Shown here: positions 1 to 12,950 of the stretch, piece after piece
Layout: each line of letters opens with the position of its first letter
Position numbering within the stretch: position 1 is the stretch's first letter
Assembly (NCBI GenBank): GCA_040954595.2
Contig: CM082586.2
Span: 10,168,001 to 10,232,000, forward strand
Reading direction: 5' to 3'
DNA: 64,000 bases
Source: Balanoglossus misakiensis
Taxonomy: Eukaryota > Hemichordata
The notes under the pieces: generated by a model
The model's input: only the letters and a program-made list of their open reading frames with translations
What the model was told of the DNA's origin: nothing
Databases searched by the model: none
Program-made: the position numbers and the translations under genes

Positions 1-1714
1 ACCATGGAAATTTTAGAACTATCCGTCGATCTACAGAGTCTAGTGGAAAACGTTCTTATGCGCATAGGCCTATCTATGTATTATGCGCATCACAACAGAA
101 TTTTGTAAACAAACGAGGATGTGTTTGGAAGCAACCATGGAAATTTTAGAACTATCCGTCGATATACAGAGTCTAGTGGAAAACGTTCTTATGCGCATAG
201 GCCTCTCTATGTGTTCTGCGCATCACAACAGAATTTTGTAAACAAACGATGCTTTGTTTGGAAGCAACCATGGAAATTTTAGAACTATCCGTCGATCTAC
301 GGAGTCTAGTGGAAAAATTTCTCATGCGCATAGGCATATGTATGTGTTCTACGCATCACAACATAATTCTGTAAATAAACGAGGCTGTTTGGAAACAACC
401 ATGGACATTTTACAACTGTCCGTCGATCTACAGAGTCTGGTGGAAAAGTTTCTTATGCGCATAGGCCTATTACGTGTTCTGCGCCTCACAACAGAATTCG
501 GTAAATAAACGAGGCTGTTTGGAAGCAACCATGGAAATTTTAGAACTATCCGTCGATCTACGGAGTCTAGTGGAAAACTTTCCAATGCGCATAGGCCTAT
601 CTATGTGTTCTGCGCATCACAACAGAATTTTGTAAACAAACGAGGATGTGTTTGGAAGCAACCATGGAAATTTTAGAACTATCCGTCGATCTACGGAGTC
701 TAGTGGAAACATTTCCAATGCGCATAGGCCTATCTATGTGTTCTGCGCATCACAACAGAATTTTGTAAACAAACGAGGATGTGTTTGGAAGCAACCATGG
801 AAATTTTAGAACTATCCGTCGATATACAGAGTCTAGTGGAAAACGTTCTTATGCGCATAGGCCTCTCTATGTGTTCTGCGCATCACAACAGAATTTTGTA
901 AACAAACGATGCTTTGTTTGGAAGCAACCATGGAAATTTTAGAACTATCCGTCGATCTACGGAGTCTAGTGGAAAAATTTCTTATGCGCATAGGCATATG
1001 TATGTGTTCTACGCATCACAACATAATTCGGTAAATAAACGAGGCTGTTTGGAAACAACCATGGAAATTTTACAACTGTCCGTCGATCTACAGAGTCTGG
1101 TGGAAAAGTTTCTTATGCGCATAGGCCTATTACGTGTTCTGCGCCTCACAACAGAATTCGGTAAATAAACGAGGCTGTTTGGAAGCAACCATGGAAATTT
1201 TAGAACTATCCGTCGATCTACAGAGTCTAGTGGAAAACGTTCTTATGCGCATAGGCCTATCTATGTATTATGCGCATCACAACAGAATTTTGTAAACAAA
1301 CGAGGATGTGTTTGGAAGCAACCATGGAAATTTTAGAACTATCCGTCGATATACAGAGTCTAGTGGAAAACGTTCTTATGCGCATAGGCCTCTCTATGTG
1401 TTCTGCGCATCACAACAGAATTTTGTAAACAAACGATGCTTTGTTTGGAAGCAACCATGGAAATTTTAGAACTATCCGTCGATCTACGGAGTCTAGTGGA
1501 AAAATTTCTTATGCGCATAGGCATATGTATGTGTTCTACGCAACACAACAGAATTCGGTAAATAAACGAGGCTGTTTGGAAACAACCATGGAAATTTTAC
1601 AACTATCCGTCGATCTACAGAGTCTGGTGGAAAACTTTCTGATGCGCATAGGCCTATTACGTGTTCTGCGCCTCACAACAGAATTCGGTAAATAAACGAG
1701 GCTGTTTGGAAGCA

Positions 1715-1918
1715 ACCATGGAAATTTTAGAACTATCCGTCGATCTACAGAGTCTAGTGGAAAACGTTCTTATGCGCATAGGCCTATCTAAATAAACGAG
1801 GCTGTATTTGGAAGCAACAAAGTAAATTTTACAACTATACGTCGATCTACGGAGTCTAGTGGAAAACGTTCTTATGCGCATAGGCCTATCTAAATAAACG
1901 AGGCTGTATTTGGAAGCA
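1715..1918. repeat. Two truncated 102-bp monomers in tandem
   Basis: Anchors at 1715, 1817 and 1919 give two consecutive 102-bp monomers. Both jump from CCTATCTA directly to AATAAACGAGG and so lack the second GCGCAT and the CACAACAG block. In the full-length type (for example near 14750-14790) the lost stretch is flanked by CTA on both sides, so a 31-bp deletion between CTA repeats explains it. Both are followed by the odd ACAAAGTAAATTTT and ACTATACGTCG variants. Confidence 0.9.
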
Positions 1919-2972
1919 ACAAAGTAAATTTTACAACTATACGTCGATCTACGGAGTCTAGTGGAAAAATTTCTTATGCGCATAGGCATATGTATGTGTT
2001 CTGCGCATCACAACAGAATTTTGTAAACAAACGAGGATGTGTTTGGAAGCAACCATGGAAATTTTAGAACTATCCGTCGATATACAGAGTCTAGTGGAAA
2101 ACGTTCTTATGCGCATAGGCCTCTCTATGTGTTCTGCGCATCACAACAGAATTTTGTAAACAAACGATGCTTTGTTTGGAAGCAACCATGGAAATTTTAG
2201 AACTATCCGTCGATCTACGGAGTCTAGTGGAAAAATTTCTTATGCGCATAGGCATATGTATGTGTTCTACGCATCACAACATAATTCGGTAAATAAACGA
2301 GGCTGTTTGGAAACAACCATGGAAATTTTACAACTGTCCGTCGATCTACAGAGTCTGGTGGAAAAGTTTCTTATGCGCATAGGCCTATTACGTGTTCTGC
2401 GCCTCACAACAGAATTCGGTAAATAAACGAGGCTGTTTGGAAGCAACCATGGAAATTTTAGAACTATCCGTCGATCTACAGAGTCTAGTGGAAAACGTTC
2501 TTATGCGCATAGGCCTATCTATGTATTATGCGCATCACAACAGAATTTTGTAAACAAACGAGGATGTGTTTGGAAGCAACCATGGAAATTTTAGAACTAT
2601 CCGTCGATATACAGAGTCTAGTGGAAAACGTTCTTATGCGCATAGGCCTCTCTATGTGTTCTGCGCATCACAACAGAATTTTGTAAACAAACGATGCTTT
2701 GTTTGGAAGCAACCATGGAAATTTTAGAACTATCCGTCGATCTACGGAGTCTAGTGGAAAAATTTCTTATGCGCATAGGCATATGTATGTGTTCTACGCA
2801 ACACAACAGAATTCGGTAAATAAACGAGGCTGTTTGGAAACAACCATGGAAATTTTACAACTATCCGTCGATCTACAGAGTCTGGTGGAAAACTTTCTGA
2901 TGCGCATAGGCCTATTACGTGTTCTGCGCCTCACAACAGAATTCGGTAAATAAACGAGGCTGTTTGGAAGCA

Positions 2973-3074
2973 ACCATGGAAATTTTAGAACTATCCGTCG
3001 ATCTACAGAGTCTAGTGGAAAACGTTCTTATGCGCATAGGCCTATCTAAATAAACGAGGCTGTATTTGGAAGCA
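2973..3074. repeat. Truncated 102-bp monomer, single copy
   Basis: Anchors at 2973 and 3075 give a 102-bp spacing, with the same CTATCTA-AATAAACG junction as the pair at 1715-1918. It lies exactly 1,258 bp after the first of that pair, so it is the homologous monomer in the second higher-order unit, present once rather than twice. Confidence 0.9.
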
Positions 3075-4113
3075 ACAAAGTAAATTTTACAACTATACGT
3101 CGATCTACGGAGTCTAGTGGAAAAATTTCTTATGCGCATAGGCATATGTATGTGTTCTGCGTCTCACAACAGAATTCGGTAAATAAACGAGGCTGTTTGG
3201 AAGCAACCATGGAAATTTTAGAACTATCCGTCGATCTACGGAGTATAGTGGAAAACGTTCATATGCACATAGGCCTATCTATGTGTTCTGCGCATCACAA
3301 CAGATTTTTGTAAACAAACGAGGATGTGTTTGGAAGCAACCATGGAAATTTTAGAACTATCCGTCCATCTACGGAGTCTAGTGGAAAACTTTCCGATGCG
3401 CATAGGCCTATCTATGTGTTCTGCGCATCACAACAGAATTTTGTAAACAAACGAGGATGTGTTTGGAAGCAACCATGGAAATTTTAGAACTATCCGTCGA
3501 TCTACAGAGTCTAGTGGAAAACGTTCTTATGCGCATAGGCCTCTCTATTTGTTCTGCGCATCACAACAGAATTTTGTATACAAACGATGCTTTGTTTGGA
3601 AGCAACCATGGAAATTTTAGAACTATCCGTCGATCTACGGAGTCTAGTGGAAAAATTTCTTATGCGCATAGGCATATGTATGTGTTCTACGCATCACAAC
3701 AGAATTCGGTATATAAACGAGGCTGTTTGGAAACAACCATGGAAATTTTACAACTGTCTGTCGATCTACAGAGTCTGGTGGAAAAGTTTCTTATGCGCAT
3801 AGGCCTATTACGTGTTCTGCGCCTCACAAGAGAATTCGGTAAATAAACGAGGCTGTTTGGAAGCAACCATGGAAATTTTAGAACTATCCGTCGATCTACA
3901 GAGTCTAGTGGAAAACGTTCTTATGCGCATAGGACTATCTATGTATTATGCGCATCACAACAGAATTTTGTAAACAAACGAGGATGTGTTTGGAAGCAAC
4001 CATGGAAATTTTAGAACTATCCGTCGATATACAGAGTCTAGTGGAAAACGTTCATATGCGCATAGGCCTCTCTATATGTTCTGCGCATCACAACAGAATT
4101 TTGTAAACAAACG

Positions 4114-7100
4114 ATGCTTTGTTTGGAAGCAACCATGGAAATTTTAGAACTATCCGTCGATCTACGGAGTCTAGTGGAAAAATTTCTTATGCGCATAGGC
4201 ATATGTATGTGTTCTACGCATCACAACAGAATTCGGTAAATAAACGAGGCTGTTTGGAAACAACCATGGAAATTTTACAACTATCCGTCGATCTACAGAG
4301 TCTGGTGGAAAAGTCTCTTATGCGCATAGGCCTATTACGTGTTCTGCGCCTCACAACAGAATTCGGTAAATAAACGAGGCTGTTTGGAAGCAACCATGGA
4401 AATTTTAGAACTATCCGTCGATCTACAGAGTATAGTGAAAAACGTTCTTATGCGCATAGGCCTATCTATGTATTATGCGCATCACAACAGAAATCGCTAA
4501 ATAAACGAGGCTGTATTTGGAAGCAACCATGGAAATTTTACAACTATCCGTCGATCTACGGAGTCTAGTGGAAAAATTTCTTATGCGCATAGGCATATGT
4601 ATGTGTTCTGCGTCTCACAACAGAATTCTGTAAATAAACGAGGCTGTTTGGAAGCAACCATGGAAATTTTAGAACTATCCGTCGATCTACAGAGTATAGT
4701 GGAAAACGTTCATATGCGCATAGGCCTATCTATGTGTTCTGCGCATCACAACAGAATTTTGTAAACAAACGATGCTTTGTTTGGAAGCAACCATGGAAAT
4801 TTTAGAACTATCCGTCGATCTACGGAGTCTAGTGGTAAAATTTCTTATGCGCATAGGCATATGTATGTATTCTACGCATCACAACAGAATTCGGTAAATA
4901 AACGAGGCTGTTTGGAAGCAACCATGGAAATTTTAGAACTATCCGTCGATCTACAGAGTCTACTGGAAAACGTTCTTATGCGCATAGGCATATGTATGTA
5001 TTCTACGCATCACAACAGAATTCGGTAAATAAACGAGGCTGTTTGGAAGCAACCATGGAAATTTTAGAACTATCCGTCGATCTACAGAGTCTACTGGAAA
5101 ACGTTCTTATGCGCATAGGCCTATCTATGTATTATGCGCATCACAACATAATTTTGTAAACAAACGAGGATGTGCTTGGAAGCAACCATGGAAATTTTAG
5201 AACTATCCGTCGATATACAGAGTCCAGTGGAAAACGTTCTTATGCGCATAGGCCTCTCTATTTGTTCTGCGCATCACAACAGAATTTTGTATACAAACGA
5301 TGCTTTGTTTGGAAGCAACCATGGAAATTTTAGAACTATCCGTCGATCTACGGAGTCTAGTGGAAAAATTTCTTATGCGCATAGGCATATGTATGTGTTC
5401 TACGCATCACAACAGAATTCGGTAAATAAACGAGGCTGTTTGGAAACAACCATGGAAATTTTACAACTATCCGTCGATCTACAGAGTCTAGTGGAAAACG
5501 TTCTTATGCGCATAGGCCTATCTATGTATTATGCGCATCACAACAGAATTTTGTAAACAAACGAGGATGTGTTTGGAAGCAACCATGGAAATTTTAGAAC
5601 TATCCGTCGATATACAGAGTCTAGTGGAAAACGTTCATATGCGCATAGGCCTCTCTATGTGTTCTGCGCATCACAACAGAATTTTGTAAACAAACGATGC
5701 TTTGTTTGGAAGCAACCATGGAAATTTTAGAACTATCCGTCGATCTACGGAGTCTAGTGGAAAAATTTCTTATGCGCATAGGCATATGTATGTGTTCTAC
5801 GCATCACAACAGAATTCGGTAAATAAACGAGGCTGTTTGGAAACAACCATGGAAATTTTACAACTATCCGTCGATCTACAGAGTCTGGTGGAAAAGTCTC
5901 TTATGCGCATAGGCCTATTACGTGTTCTGCGCCTCACAACAGAATTCGGTAAATAAAAGAGGCTGTTTGGAAGCAACCATGGAAATTTTAGAACTATCCG
6001 TCGATCTACAGAGTCTAGTGAAAAACGTTCTTATGCGCATAGGCCTATCTATGTATTATGCGCATCACAACAGAAATCGCTAAATAAACGAGGCTGTATT
6101 TGGAAGCAACCATGTAAATTTTACAACTATCCGTCGATCTACGGAGTCTAGTGGAAAAATTTCTTATGCGCATAGGCATATGTATGTGTTCTGCGTCTCA
6201 CAACAGAATTCTGTAAATAAACGAGGCTGTTTGGAAGCAACCATGGAAATTTTAGAACTATCCGTCGATCTACAGAGTATAGTGGAAAACGTTCATATGC
6301 GCATAGGCCTATCTATGTGTTCTGCGCATCACAACAGAATTTTGTAAACAAACGATGCTTTGTTTGGAAGCAACCATGGAAATTTTAGAACTATCCGTCG
6401 ATCTACGGAGTCTAGTGGTAAAATTTCTTATGCGCATAGGCATATGTATGTATTCTACGCATCACAACAGAATTCGGTAAATAAACGAGGCTGTTTGGAA
6501 GCAACCATGGAAATTTTAGAACTATCCGTCGATCTACAGAGTCTACTGGAAAACGTTCTTATGCGCATAGGCCTATCTATGTATTATGCGCATCACAACA
6601 TAATTTTGTAAACAAACGAGGATGTGTTTGGAAGCAACCATGGAAATTTTAGAACTATCCGTCGATATACAGAGTCTAGTGGAAAACTTTCTTATGCGCA
6701 TAGGCCTCTCTATGTGTTCTGCGCATCACAACAGAATTTTGTAAACAAACGATGCTTTGTTTGGAAGCAACCATGGAAATTTTAGAACTATCCGTCGATC
6801 TACGGAGTCTAGTGGAAAAATTTCTTATGCGCAAAGGCATATGTATGTGTTCTACGCATCACAACAGAATTCGGTAAATAAACGAGGCTGTTTGGAAACA
6901 ACCATGGAAATTTTACAACTATCCGTCGATCTACAGAGTCTGGTGGAAAAGTTTCTTTTGCGCATAGGCCTATTACGTGTTCTGCGCCTCACAACAGAAT
7001 TCGGTAAATAAACGAGGCTGTTTGGAAGCAACCATGGAAATTTTAGAACTATCAGTCGATCTACAGAGTATAGTGAAAAACGTTCTTATGCGCATAGGCC

Positions 7101-8861
7101 TATCTATGTATTATGCGCATCACAACAGAAATCGCTAAATAAACGAGGCTGTATTTGGAAGCAACCATGTAAATTTTACAACTATCCGTCGATCTACGGA
7201 GTCTAGTGGAAAAATTTCTTATGCGCATAGGCATATGTATGTGTTCTGCGTCTCACAACAGAATTCTGTAAATAAACGAGGCTGTTTGGAAGCAACCATG
7301 GAAATTTTAGAACTATCCGTCGATCTACGGAGTCTAGTGGAAAAATTTCTTATGCGCATAGGCATATGTATGTGTTCTACGCATCACAACAGAATTCGGT
7401 AAATAAACGAGGCTGTTTGGAAACAACCATGGAAATTTTACAACTATCCGTCGATCTACAGAGTCTGGTGGAAAAGTCTCTTATGCGCATAGGCCTATTA
7501 CGTGTTCTGCGCCTCACAACAGAATTCGGTAAATAAAAGAGGCTGTTTGGAAGCAACCATGGAAATTTTAGAACTATCCGTCGATCTACAGAGTCTAGTG
7601 AAAAACGTTCTTATGCGCATAGGCCTATCTATGTATTATGCGCATCACAACAGAAATCGCTAAATAAACGAGGCTGTATTTGGAAGCAACCATGTAAATT
7701 TTACAACTATCCGTCGATCTACGGAGTCTAGTGGAAAAATTTCTTATGCGCATAGGCATATGTATGTGTTCTGCGTCTCACAACAGAATTCTGTAAATAA
7801 ACGAGGCTGTTTGGAAGCAACCATGGAAATTTTAGAACTATCCGTCGATCTACAGAGTATAGTGGAAAACGTTCATATGCGCATAGGCCTATCTATGTGT
7901 TCTGCGCATCACAACAGAATTTTGTAAACAAACGATGCTTTGTTTGGAAGCAACCATGGAAATTTTAGAACTATCCGTCGATCTACGGAGTCTAGTGGTA
8001 AAATTTCTTATGCGCATAGGCATATGTATGTATTCTACGCATCACAACAGAATTCGGTAAATAAACGAGGCTGTTTGGAAGCAACCATGGAAATTTTAGA
8101 ACTATCCGTCGATCTACAGAGTCTACTGGAAAACGTTCTTATGCGCATAGGCCTACCTATGTATTATGCGCATCACAACATAATTTTGTAAACAAACGAG
8201 GATGTGTTTGGAAGCAACCATGGAAATTTTAGAACTATCCGTCGATATACAGAGTCTAGTGGAAAACTTTCTTATGCGCATAGGCCTCTCTATGTGTTCT
8301 GCGCATCACAACAGAATTTTGTAAACAAACGATGCTTTGTTTGGAAGCAACCATGGAAATTTTAGAACTATCCGTCGATCTACGGAGTCTAGTGGAAAAA
8401 TTTCTTATGCGCAAAGGCATATGTATGTGTTCTACGCATCACAACAGAATTCGGTAAATAAACGAGGCTGTTTGGAAACAACCATGGAAATTTTACAACT
8501 ATCCGTCGATCTACAGAGTCTGGTGGAAAAGTTTCTTTTGCGCATAGGCCTATTACGTGTTCTGCGCCTCACAACAGAATTCGGTAAATAAACGAGGCTG
8601 TTTGGAAGCAACCATGGAAATTTTAGAACTATCCGTCGATCTACAGAGTATAGTGAAAAACGTTCTTATGCGCATAGGCCTATCTATGTATTATGCGCAT
8701 CACAACAGAAATCGCTAAATAAACGAGGCTGTATTTGGAAGCAACCATGTAAATTTTACAACTATCCGTCGATCTACGGAGTCTAGTGGAAAAATTTCTT
8801 ATGCGCATAGGCATATGTATGTGTTCTGCGTCTCACAACAGAATTCTGTAAATAAACGAGG
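4114..8861. repeat. 1,580-bp higher-order repeat (about 12 monomers), three units
   Basis: Landmarks at 4119 and 4777 recur at 5702 and 6360 (offset 1,583). Those at 6360 and 6757 recur at 7940 and 8337 (offset 1,580). The first unit contains an extra hybrid monomer around 4890-5030. The later units differ by scattered single bases, such as CTATCAGTC near 7050 against CTATCCGTC near 8630. After about 8861 the order changes, and monomers resembling 5170-5400 recur at 9257-9480. Confidence 0.8.
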
Positions 8862-10099
8862 CTGTTTGGAAGCAACCATGGAAATTTTAGAACTATCCGT
8901 CGATCTACAGAGTATAGTGGAAAACGTTCATATGCGCATAGGCCTATCTATGTGTTCTGCGCATCACAACAGAATTTTGTAAACAAACGATGCTTTGTTT
9001 GGAAGCAACCATGGAAATTTTAGAACTATCCGTCGATCTACGGAGTCTAGTGGTAAAATTTCTTATGCGCATAGGCATATGTATGTATTCTACGCATCAC
9101 AACAGAATTCGGTAAATAAACGAGGCTGTTTGGAAGCAACCATGGAAATTTTAGAACTATCCGTCGATCTACAGAGTCTACTGGAAAACGTTCTTATGCG
9201 CATAGGCCTATCTATGTATTATGCGCATCACAACATAATTTTGTAAACAAACGAGGATGTGCTTGGAAGCAACCATGGAAATTTTAGAACTATCCGTCGA
9301 TATACAGAGTCCAGTGGAAAACGTTCTTATGCGCATAGGCCTCTCTATTTGTTCTGCGCATCACAACAGAATTTTGTATACAAACGATGCTTTGTTTGGA
9401 AGCAACCATGGAAATTTTAGAACTATCCGTCGATCTACGGAGTCTAGTGGAAAAATTTCTTATGCGCATAGGCATATGTATGTGTTCTACGCATCACAAC
9501 AGAATTCGGTAAATAAACGAGGCTGTTTGGAAACAACCATGGAAATTTTACAACTGTCTGTCGATCTACCGAGTCTGGTGGAAAAGTTTCTTATGCGCAT
9601 AGGCCTATTACGTGTTCTGCGCCTCACAAGAGAATTCGGTAAATAAACGAGGCTGTTTGGAAGCAACCATGGAAATTTTAGAACTATCCGTCGATCTACA
9701 GAGTCTAGTGGAAAACGTTCTTATGCGCATAGGCCTATCTATGTATTATGCGCATCACAACAGAATTTTGTAAACAAACGAGGATGTGTTTGGAAGCAAC
9801 CATGGAAATTTTAGAACTATCCGTCGATCTACAGAGTCTAGTGAAAAACGTTCTTATGCGCATAGGCCTATCTATGTATTATGCGCATCACAACAGAAAT
9901 CGCTAAATAAACGAGGCTGTATTTGGAAGCAACCATGTAAATTTTACAACTATCCGTCGATCTACGGAGTCTAGTGGAAAAATTTCTTATGCGCATAGGC
10001 ATATGTATGTGTTCTGCGTCTCACAACAGAATTCTGTAAATAAACGAGGCTGTTTGGAAGCAACCATGGAAATTTTAGAACTATCCGTCGATCTACAGA

Positions 10100-11427
10100 G
10101 TCTAGTGGAAAACGTTCTTATGCGCATAGGCCTATCTATGTATTATGCGCATCACAACAGAATTTTGTAAACAAACGAGGATGTGTTTGGAAGCAACCAT
10201 GGAAATTTTAGAACTATCCGTCGATATACAGAGTCTAGTGGAAAACGTTCATATGCGCATAGGCCTCTCTATGTGTTCTGCGCATCACAACAGAATTTTG
10301 TAAACAAACGATGCTTTGTTTGGAAGCAACCATGGAAATTTTAGAACTATCCGTCGATCTACGGAGTCTAGTGGAAAAATTTCTTATGCGCATAGGCATA
10401 TGTATGTGTTCTACGCATCACAACAGAATTCGGTAAATAAACGAGGCTGTTTGGAAACAACCATGGAAATTTTACAACTATCCGTCGATCTACAGAGTCT
10501 GGTGGAAAAGTCTCTTATGCGCATAGGCCTATTACGTGTTCTGCGCCTCACAACAGAATTCGGTAAATAAAAGAGGCTGTTTGGAAGCAACCATGGAAAT
10601 TTTAGAACTATCCGTCGATCTACAGAGTCTAGTGAAAAACGTTCTTATGCGCATAGGCCTATCTATGTATTATGCGCATCACAACAGAAATCGCTAAATA
10701 AACGAGGCTGTATTTGGAAGCAACCATGTAAATTTTACAACTATCCGTCGATCTACGGAGTCTAGTGGAAAACGTTCTTATGCGCATAGGCCTATCTATG
10801 TATTATGCGCATCACAACAGAATTTTGTAAACAAACGAGGATGTGTTTGGAAGCAACCATGGAAATTTTAGAACTATCCGTCGATATACAGAGTCTAGTG
10901 GAAAACGTTCATATGCGCATAGGCCTCTCTATGTGTTCTGCGCATCACAACAGAATTTTGTAAACAAACGATGCTTTGTTTGGAAGCAACCATGGAAATT
11001 TTAGAACTATCCGTCGATCTACGGAGTCTAGTGGAAAAATTTCTTATGCGCATAGGCATATGTATGTGTTCTACGCATCACAACAGAATTCGGTAAATAA
11101 ACGAGGCTGTTTGGAAACAACCATGGAAATTTTACAACTATCCGTCGATCTACAGAGTCTGGTGGAAAAGTCTCTTATGCGCATAGGCCTATTACGTGTT
11201 CTGCGCCTCACAACAGAATTCGGTAAATAAAAGAGGCTGTTTTGAAGCAACCATGGAAATTTTAGAACTATCCGTCGATCTACAGAGTCTAGTGAAAAAC
11301 GTTCTTATGCGCATAGGCCTATCTATGTATTATGCGCATCACAACAGAAATCGCTAAATAAACGAGGCTGTATTTGGAAGCAACCATGTAAATTTTACAA
11401 CTATCCGTCGATCTACGGAGTCTAGTG
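10100..11427. repeat. Tandem 660-bp pentamer, two copies
   Basis: The monomer order from about 10100 to 10767 repeats from about 10760 to 11427; landmarks at 10316 and 10976 are exactly 660 bp apart. The join lies in a hybrid monomer around 10741-10800, where an ACGGAGTCTAG-type front half runs into a CTATCTATGTATTATG-type back half. That is what one unequal exchange would leave. The second copy has a private base change, TGTTTTGAAGC near 11240. Confidence 0.85.
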
Positions 11428-12300
11428 GAAAAATTTCTTATGCGCATAGGCATATGTATGTGTTCTGCGTCTCACAACAGAATTCTGTAAATAAACGAGG
11501 CTGTTTGGAAGCAACCATGGAAATTTTAGAACTATCCGTCGATCTACAGAGTATAGTGGAAAACGTTCATATGCGCATAGGCCTATCTATGTGTTCTGCG
11601 CATCACAACAGAATTTTGTAAACAAACGATGCTTTGTTTGGAAGCAACCATGGAAATTTTAGAACTATCCGTCGATCTACGGAGTCTAGTGGTAAAATTT
11701 CTTATGCGCATAGGCATATGTATGTATTCTACGCATCACAACAGAATTCGGTAAATAAACGAGGCTGTTTGGAAGCAACCATGGAAATTTTAGAACTATC
11801 CGTCGATCTACAGAGTCTACTGGAAAACGTTCTTATGCGCATAGGCCTATCTATGTATTATGCGCATCACAACATAATTTTGTAAACAAACGAGGATGTG
11901 TTTGGAAGCAACCATGGAAATTTTAGAACTATCCGTCGATATACAGAGTCTAGTGGAAAACTTTCTTATGCGCATAGGCCTCTCTATGTGTTCTGCGCAT
12001 CACAACAGAATTTTGTAAACAAACGATGCTTTGTTTGGAAGCAACCATGGAAATTTTAGAACTATCCGTCGATCTACGGAGTCTAGTGGAAAAATTTCTT
12101 ATGCGCAAAGGCATATGTATGTGTTCTACGCATCACAACAGAATTCGGTAAATAAACGAGGCTGTTTGGAAACAACCATGGAAATTTTACAACTATCCGT
12201 CGATCTACAGAGTCTGGTGGAAAAGTTTCTTTTGCGCATAGGCCTATTACGTGTTCTGCGCCTCACAACAGAATTCGGTAAATAAACGAGGCTGTTTGGA

Positions 12301-12826
12301 AGCAACCATGGAAATTTTAGAACTATCCGTCGATCTACAGAGTCTAGTCGAAAACGTTCTTATGCGCATAGGCCTATCTATGTATTATGCGCATCACAAC
12401 AGAAACCGCTAAATAAACGAGGCTGTATTTGGAAGCAACCATGTAAATTTTACAACTATCCGTCGATCTACAGAGTCTGGTGGAAAACTTTCTAATGCGC
12501 ATAGGCCTATTACGTGTTCTGCGCCTCACAACAGAATTCGGTAAATAAACGAGGCTGTTTGGAAGCAACCATGGAAATTTTAGAACTATCCGTCGATCTA
12601 CAGAGTCTAGTCGAAAACGTTCTTATGCGCATAGGCCTATCTATGTATTATGCGCATCACAACAGAAACCGCTAAATAAACGAGGCTGTATTTGGAAGCA
12701 ACCATGTAAATTTTACAACTATCCGTCGATCTACAGAGTCTGGTGGAAAACTTTCTTATGCGCATAGGCCTATTACGTGTTCTGCGCCTAACAACAGAAT
12801 TCGGTAAATAAACGAGGCTGTTTGGA
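12301..12826. repeat. Tandem 263-bp dimer, two copies
   Basis: Two adjacent dimers of 263 bp share the private variants AGTCTAGTCGAAAACG and AGAAACCGCTAAAT. The two copies differ at single bases, for example CTTTCTAATG against CTTTCTTATG and GCCTCACAAC against GCCTAACAAC. Confidence 0.88.
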
Positions 12827-12950
12827 AGCAACCATGGAAATTTTAGAACTATCCGTCGATCTACAGAGTCTAATGGAAAAATGTCTTATGCGCATAGGCC
12901 TATCATGTGTTCTGCGCCTCACAACAGAATTCCGTAAATAAACGAGGCTG

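Larger units (their letters stand above)
740..3161. repeat. Tandem 1,258-bp higher-order unit, two copies
   Basis: Landmarks at 914, 1360 and 1441 recur at 2172, 2618 and 2699, an exact offset of 1,258 bp. The first copy is about 740-1997 and the second runs from about 1998. The second is 102 bp shorter because it carries one truncated monomer where the first carries two. Both copies begin with a GATATACAG-type monomer and contain the four-monomer series also seen at 14-20 kb. Block edges are approximate because all monomers resemble one another. Confidence 0.85.

Noticed and set aside
1-400. CENP-B box in the monomer
   Set aside because: TGTTTGGAAGCAACC shares a TTGGAAGC core with the box, but the essential TTCG and CGGG positions do not match.
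3457-3846. Open frames of 60-142 codons inside the satellite on both strands, many nearly identical
   Set aside because: They follow the monomer sequence, recur wherever the same monomer order recurs, and end at the linker TAA. The longer ones arise only where a base change removes that stop (here GTATACAAACG). Nothing suggests selection for protein.
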